Translations under genes and position numbers: made by a program
Notes under the pieces: model-generated
Database searches by the model: none
Told to the model about the DNA's origin: nothing
What the model saw: only the letters and a program-made list of their open reading frames with translations
Assembly (NCBI GenBank): GCA_951800675.1
Contig: CATOKC010000110.1
Location: forward strand, 1-10,688
Length of the DNA stretch: 10,688 bases
Source: an uncultured Oscillibacter sp.
GTDB lineage: Bacteria; Bacillota_A; Clostridia; Oscillospirales; Oscillospiraceae
Reading direction: 5' to 3'
In this document: piece by piece, positions 7,240 through 10,688 of the stretch
How the letters are laid out: each line of letters opens with the position of its first letter
Numbering within the stretch: position 1 is the stretch's first letter

Positions 7240-7445
7240 ACCCGTACCCTGCGGGGTGCGTGATAGATCTTTTTTTAACCCACATTTCGTTATAAGGGAC
7301 GCTGGATCAGCCCGTGGTTCGCAGGCCTCCCGGCTGCCGTTCGCGGCTGGAAGTTGGAAGCGGTAAAGCGTGCTGGAGGCGACCCACCTGTCCTTGAAGG
7401 TGCAGGTTATAACGAGGTCTACACGGCTCTCGCGGGGTACTATTA
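7240..7445 (+). ncRNA. ssrS: Probable 6S RNA (SsrS)
   Basis: 6S RNA binds the housekeeping RNA polymerase holoenzyme by imitating an open promoter. Long-range pairing joins the two ends. GTACCCTGCG (7244-7253) pairs with CGCGGGGTAC (7431-7440) with one wobble. TAGATCT (7264-7270) pairs with AGGTCTA (7415-7421), and CGTTATAA (7288-7295) pairs perfectly with TTATAACG (7407-7414). A large one-sided bulge (7271-7287) lies between the last two. The terminal part is closed by GCCTCC (7325-7330) with GGAGGC (7375-7380) and holds a GCCG-TTCG-CGGC hairpin. A small CACCT/AGGTG hairpin lies on the 3' side (7385-7402). The length near 200 nt, rod shape, side bulge and 3'-side hairpin suit 6S RNA. SRP RNA, RNase P RNA and tmRNA motifs are absent. 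The exact ends and promoter are uncertain. Confidence 0.7.
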
Positions 7446-7615
7446 TGCCCTGACCCCTGGATTCTCCCCGCCTTTCAGGAAATTTTCAGCTGGCCGTGGC
7501 AGTATTGTGTTATACTTGTGTTACGATTCGGGCGCTGTTTTGGCGGATCAAACCGGGAACTTGATGAAAAAACCATGAATTCTGCCGGTTTCTTTCCGGA
7601 GAACGGATTTTAGGC
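7446..7615 (+). other. Noncoding spacer between the 6S-like RNA and the foldase promoter
   Basis: No convincing gene here. TGTTATACT at 7508-7516 looks like an extended -10 element but has no matching -35. A short CCGG...CCGG hairpin lies near 7585-7599 without a T-tract. Short frames on either strand lack ribosome binding sites. Confidence 0.5.
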
Positions 7616-7644
7616 TTGCACTCTCGCCCGTATTCCGCTATAAT
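7616..7644 (+). promoter_or_regulatory. Near-consensus sigma-A promoter of the foldase gene
   Basis: TTGCAC (7616-7621), a 17-nt spacer, and a perfect TATAAT (7639-7644). The start would be near 7651, giving a leader of about 70 nt. The leader contains a small CCCG...CGGG hairpin near 7665-7680 and GAGAGGA before the ATG. Confidence 0.88.
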
Positions 7645-7721
7645 AGGCAAGTGCGTAAAATCCAGCCCGTTTTGTTCGGGCAAAAAATTGTGACTGAAAA
7701 CTTGAGAGGACTGAAACACAA

Positions 7722-9317
7722 ATGAGCGCATCGAGAGAAAAGCAAAATCGCCAGGCCGCCGCCGGTCAGGCCGACCCCAAGACCGCCCGGGAGGCGCAGC
7801 AGCGCAAGGAGGAGAAGCGGACCAATCTGCTCTATGGCGTCATCGCCGCCGCCGTCCTGATCGCGCTGATCGTCTCCCTCGTTTGGCGCAGCGACCTCCT
7901 CCCCAAAATGACCACCGCCGCCACCATCGACGGGGAGAAGTACACCGCCGCCGAGGTGGGCTACTACTACCAGACGGCCTACCGCAACTTCCTGAACCAG
8001 TATTCCTACTTCACCAGCTACCTGGGTCTGAACACCGGCGCTTCCTTGAAAAATCAGGAGATCAGCGCCGACTCCGCCTCCATGCTGGGCATCGAGGTTC
8101 CCGAGCCCGCCGAGGGCGAGGAGGCCCCTATCTCCACCGGCATGACTTGGCACGACTACTTTCTGGATGAGGCCCTGGAAAACATGAACGTCATCCAGGC
8201 CGCCCTGAAAGCCGCCGAGGCCGAGGGTTTTGAATATCCCGCCGGGGTCCAGGTCCAGTACGACGACAACATGGCCGCCCTCAAGTCTGCGGCCGCCGCC
8301 AGCGGCATCTCCGTCAGCCAGTACCTGAAAGGCAATTTCGGCGCGGGCGTTACGGAGAAGGTCTATGGCGAGCAGCTGATGCGGGTCCTCCGTTACAGCG
8401 CCTATGCCGACGCCTATCAGGACAGCCAGGTCTACTCCGACAGTGACCTAGAAACGGCCTATAACGCGGACCGGAACTCCTATGACCACGTGTCCTATGA
8501 GACTGTCTCCATCTCCGGCGCGGCGGAAAGCACCACCGACGACGAGGGGAACACCGTAGAGCCCACCGCGGAGGAAACCGCCGCGGCCAAGGAGGCCGCG
8601 CAGAATGCCGCCAAGGCCATCCTGGAGGGCTTCGAGAATGGTGAGGACCTGGAGGAGCTGGCCGATGAGCACGACGGCACCTACAGTGAAAACGAAAACG
8701 GCAGCTACAGCGCCGGAAGCGTTGTGAGCGAGTGGCTGTATGACGGTGCCCGGAAATCCGGCGAGGCCGCCACCCTGGAGGACGGCACCGTCCAGTATGT
8801 TGTAGTTTTCCACGACCGCTTCCGGGATGAGAATCCCACCATTGACATCCGTCACATCCTGGTTCCCCTGGGAACCGGCTCCATCGCCGAGGGCGAGGAG
8901 GGATACGAGGATGAGCAGGCCCAGCTGAAAGCCGACGCCCATGCCAAGGCCGAGGAGCTGCTGGCCCAGTGGCAGTCCGGCGAGGCCACCGAGGACTCCT
9001 TCGCCGCCCTTGCCATGAAGGAATCCACCGACAGCTCCAAGTACGACGGCGGCCTCTACACCGAGGTCTATCAGGGTCGGATGGTAGCGGAGTTCAACGA
9101 CTGGTGCTTCGACACCGCCCGCCAGAGCGGCGACACCGGTGTGGTGGACACCCAGTATGGCTCTCACGTCATGTACTTCTCCGGCGTGAACCGGGACCGC
9201 TGGCAGGCCCAGGCCGCCTCCAACCTGCGGAGCGAGGCCTACGCCGCCTGGGAAGAGGAGCTGACTGCCAACAGCACCATTCAACGCAATGAATCCGGAT
9301 TGAAATTCATTGGCTGA
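7722..9317 (+). CDS. Membrane-anchored PPIC-type peptidyl-prolyl isomerase (foldase)
   Basis: A 531-residue protein likely to help fold exported proteins on the outer face of the membrane, in the manner of PrsA/SurA. A charged Gln/Lys/Arg-rich N-terminus (1-34) precedes one membrane segment (about 35-55) with no lipobox, so it is an anchor rather than a lipoprotein signal. A SurA_N-like helical region follows (about 65-250). The clear parvulin domain spans about 374-490, with IDIRHILVPLG, the helix EELLAQWQSGEATEDSFAAL, YDGGLYTEVYQGRMVAEFND and GVVDTQYGSHVMYF. A weaker copy of the same layout lies at about 255-366 (YETVSIS, FENGEDLEELADEH, TVQYVVVFHDR). Large acidic and Ala-rich linkers are present. 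It has its own strong promoter and a terminator 10 nt after the stop. Substrates cannot be told from sequence. Confidence 0.9.
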   Translation: MSASREKQNRQAAAGQADPKTAREAQQRKEEKRTNLLYGVIAAAVLIALIVSLVWRSDLLPKMTTAATIDGEKYTAAEVGYYYQTAYRNFLNQYSYFTSYLGLNTGASLKNQEISADSASMLGIEVPEPAEGEEAPISTGMTWHDYFLDEALENMNVIQAALKAAEAEGFEYPAGVQVQYDDNMAALKSAAAASGISVSQYLKGNFGAGVTEKVYGEQLMRVLRYSAYADAYQDSQVYSDSDLETAYNADRNSYDHVSYETVSISGAAESTTDDEGNTVEPTAEETAAAKEAAQNAAKAILEGFENGEDLEELADEHDGTYSENENGSYSAGSVVSEWLYDGARKSGEAATLEDGTVQYVVVFHDRFRDENPTIDIRHILVPLGTGSIAEGEEGYEDEQAQLKADAHAKAEELLAQWQSGEATEDSFAALAMKESTDSSKYDGGLYTEVYQGRMVAEFNDWCFDTARQSGDTGVVDTQYGSHVMYFSGVNRDRWQAQAASNLRSEAYAAWEEELTANSTIQRNESGLKFIG

Positions 9318-9327
9318 CCACAGCCCA

Positions 9328-9355
9328 GAGGGCCGGCAATTGCCGGCCCTCTTTT
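9328..9355 (+). terminator. Intrinsic terminator after the foldase gene
   Basis: A perfect 10-bp stem GAGGGCCGGC / GCCGGCCCTC with AATT loop (9328-9351), then TTTT. The T-tract is short but the stem is very stable. Confidence 0.88.
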
Positions 9356-9398
9356 GCGGAGAGATACATGCGAGCTTTAAAGAAAGAAGGAAGGAACG

Positions 9399-10091
9399 AT
9401 GTTAGTCGGTACACTGGTGAACACCGCCGCCGTGATTGCCGGATCCTTAATTGGGCTGCTGCTTGGCAACATTCTGCCGGAGCGTCTGCGGGACACGGTG
9501 ATGAAGGGTTTGGGGCTTTGCACCCTGTTTGTGGGCATTGACGGGATGCTGGGAGGGAGCAACGCCCTAATTGCCATCATCTCCGTGGCTATAGGCGCTG
9601 TCGTCGGGGAGCTCTGCGACTTAGACGGGCATCTGAACCGCTTCGCGGAGGGCTTGGAGAAGAGGTTTCAGAAAGACAGGAAAAGTGGCCCCTCCTTGGC
9701 GGAGGGCTTTGTGACGGCTTCCCTGGTCTTTTGCGTGGGGGCTATGACCATTGTGGGTGCTCTCAACGACGGGCTTACCGGCAACCATGAAATGCTCTTC
9801 ACCAAGGCTACCCTGGATTTTGTCTCCTCCATTATCTTCGCCTCCTCCCTGGGCCTGGGCGTGATGCTGTCCGCCGCGGCGATACTTACCATTGAGGGAG
9901 GGATCGCCTGTCTCGCCAGCCTGGTGGCTCCCATTCTCCAGCAAAACCCCAACACGGTCCCGGAAATGACAGTAGTGGGGTCCGTTCTAATCGTGGCCAT
10001 CAGCCTAAACCTGCTTGGCGTCACGAAACTAAAGGTCATGAACTACGTCCCGGCCATCTTCCTGCCCATTCTGCTTTGCCAGTTTATGTAA
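9399..10091 (+). CDS. DUF554 family integral membrane protein
   Basis: A 230-residue, very hydrophobic protein. The N-terminus MLVGTLVNTAAVIAGSLIGL, then GLGLCTLFVGIDGML, AIISVAIGAVVGELCDLD, GFVTASLVFCVGAMTIVGAL and SLGLGVMLSAAAILTIEGGI are typical of DUF554 (E. coli YqgA, B. subtilis YdfK). About six to seven membrane segments are expected, with a charged cytosolic loop around residues 73-100. The function of the family is not established; transport is only a guess. The ATG has GAAGGAAGGA just upstream and lies 44 nt after the terminator of the previous gene. I see no strong promoter in that gap, so it may rely on readthrough or a weak one. Its own terminator follows. Confidence 0.92.
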   Translation: MLVGTLVNTAAVIAGSLIGLLLGNILPERLRDTVMKGLGLCTLFVGIDGMLGGSNALIAIISVAIGAVVGELCDLDGHLNRFAEGLEKRFQKDRKSGPSLAEGFVTASLVFCVGAMTIVGALNDGLTGNHEMLFTKATLDFVSSIIFASSLGLGVMLSAAAILTIEGGIACLASLVAPILQQNPNTVPEMTVVGSVLIVAISLNLLGVTKLKVMNYVPAIFLPILLCQFM

Positions 10092-10103
10092 GGGCTCCAT
10101 CAA

Positions 10104-10144
10104 AAACGCGTCCCTGCCGAAAGAGGCAGGGGCGCGTTTCTTTT
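10104..10144 (+). terminator. Intrinsic terminator after the DUF554 gene
   Basis: AAACGCG-T-CCCTGCC (10104-10118) pairs with GGCAGGG-G-CGCGTTT (10125-10139) with a GAAAGA loop and one T/G wobble. CTTTT follows. The A-rich 5' flank also gives some bidirectional potential. Confidence 0.9.
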
Positions 10145-10148
10145 AGGA

Positions 10149-10177
10149 TTGCATTGCTTTTCCCGGTGTAGTAAACT
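10149..10177 (+). promoter_or_regulatory. Candidate promoter of the decayed gene
   Basis: TTGCAT (10149-10154), a 17-nt spacer, and TAAACT (10172-10177). The -10 is only fair. It lies 26 nt before the ATG at 10204, with GAGGGGAGG between them. Confidence 0.4.
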
Positions 10178-10203
10178 GTAGCAAACGAGGGGAGGCATCC
10201 GCC

Positions 10204-10518
10204 ATGATCTTGACCTTGGGAGCTCAGTCGCCTTGGGTATTCTGATTTATCTCTTGTACCGCCAGAGCTTTGCCGTAACAAAAAGCATCGCTGCTGTGCT
10301 GTTTGTAGGGTGAAAAAAACGAAGGCTGTGCCTCTCTGAATGCCTGCACCGGCTGGGTCCGGCATAGAGGACGGTTCCGTGAAAGCCGGATATACGAATT
10401 TCGCTTCGGCTGCCAGCTATCCGGTGGGGATGTGGAAGTCATCCTGCTGGATAGCCGAAAACAAGAGCTGCTTCGCTTGAACCGGCACCAGTGCACAGGG
10501 GAACTCAAATTAGATTGA
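10204..10518 (+). pseudogene. Decayed small protein gene(s), at least two frame breaks
   Basis: An ATG at 10204 with GAGGGGAGG upstream opens a frame (MILTLGA...) that stops at 10245. The +1-shifted frame then reads as a membrane segment, VALGILIYLLYRQSFAVTKS then IAAVLFVG, and stops at 10313. From about 10314 the original frame resumes with a lipobox-like LNACTG and a coding-like stretch, RIYEFRFGCQLSGGDVEVIL then LDSRKQELLRLNRHQ, ending at TGA 10518. The two outer parts share one frame and the middle part is shifted. This could be one gene of about 104 codons with two compensating indels. It could also be two tiny genes: a GTG at 10310 overlaps the TGA at 10311. Sequencing error at the A7 run (10313-10319) is possible. 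I do not recognise the family. Confidence 0.45.
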
Positions 10519-10599
10519 ACGGCACGATATTATCTACAATAGGAGTTTCACCGCACTACTGGTAAATGTGAGCTGCATTGGCAGTAGCGCTGATAAAGC

Positions 10600-10636
10600 A
10601 AAAAACAAGACAGGCTACCAAAGTAACCTGTCTTGT
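10600..10636 (-). terminator. Intrinsic terminator of the rRNA operon
   Basis: Stem ACAAGACAGG (10605-10614) pairs perfectly with CCTGTCTTGT (10627-10636). On the minus strand it is followed by T (plus 10600-10605 are all A). It begins right at the 3' end of the 5S rRNA. Confidence 0.88.
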
Positions 10637-10688
10637 GTTGGCGCCACCTATCTTCCCGGGCCGTCGCCAGCCAAGTATTGTGGGCAGA
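10635..10688 (-). rRNA. rrf: 5S rRNA, 3' end only (cut by window edge)
   Basis: Read on the minus strand, the last 54 bases contain ATACTTGGCTGGCGACGGCC followed by CGGGAAGATAGGTGGCGCC and end in CCAACAC. This is the normal 3' half of a Clostridial 5S rRNA (compare the common TACTTGG...GGGA-AG-TAGGT-GC pattern). The terminator follows at once. The 5' half and presumably 23S and 16S lie beyond the right edge. Confidence 0.85.

Noticed and set aside
7244..7275. GTACCC-TGCG-GGGTGC hairpin followed by T7 as a terminator for the DUF1292 gene
   Set aside because: The T-tract begins 9 nt after the hairpin, too far for an intrinsic terminator. The same 5' bases pair much better with 7431-7440.
7354..7578. 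A 74-codon plus-strand frame in the 6S-like region
   Set aside because: It begins inside the paired RNA, has no ribosome binding site, and its sequence is better explained by RNA structure.
7615..7651. CTTGC...GCAAG inverted repeat around the foldase promoter as an operator
   Set aside because: Only five bases match on each side and one arm is the -35 box itself, so chance is the simpler explanation.
10084..10508. Minus-strand frames of 93 and 94 codons near the right end
   Set aside because: They run over the DUF554 terminator or opposite the more coding-like plus-strand fragments, and neither has a convincing start signal.

Overview
The window looks like chromosomal DNA from a GC-rich, spore-forming member of the Clostridia, probably in or near the Oscillospiraceae (an inference from protein character and GC content, not a search). 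The evidence is a spoIIGA-sigE sporulation pair, a T-box leader with a valine specifier upstream of valS, a class A penicillin-binding protein, a DUF1292 protein, and the 3' end of a 5S rRNA gene.

Minus-strand block (positions 1 to about 6760), in order of transcription from right to left. A class A PBP (PBP1A type) ends at a strong intrinsic terminator. Next come spoIIGA (membrane aspartic protease) and sigE (mother-cell sporulation sigma factor made as a pro-protein). The -35 box of the next promoter overlaps the sigE stop codon. That promoter drives a T-box leader with specifier GUC, antiterminator and terminator. Behind the T-box lie two small membrane-protein genes, a 79-residue protein and a YcxB-like protein, and then valS, which runs off the left edge. 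valS therefore appears to be controlled through two intervening small genes.

Plus-strand block (about 6870 to 10518). A promoter divergent from the PBP gene drives a DUF1292 protein. It is followed by a roughly 200-nt structured RNA with long-range closing stems, best explained as 6S RNA. A near-consensus promoter then drives a membrane-anchored PPIC/parvulin-type foldase with a terminator. A DUF554 membrane protein follows, also with a terminator. Next is a short decayed coding region with a good start signal but two frame breaks.

The right edge holds the 3' end of a 5S rRNA gene on the minus strand with its terminator, so an rRNA operon lies beyond the window and points towards the decayed region. 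Most of the content is ordinary core genome. The points most worth a second look are the T-box/small-gene/valS arrangement, the deep spoIIGA-sigE overlap, the 6S-like RNA, and the decayed gene beside the rRNA operon.
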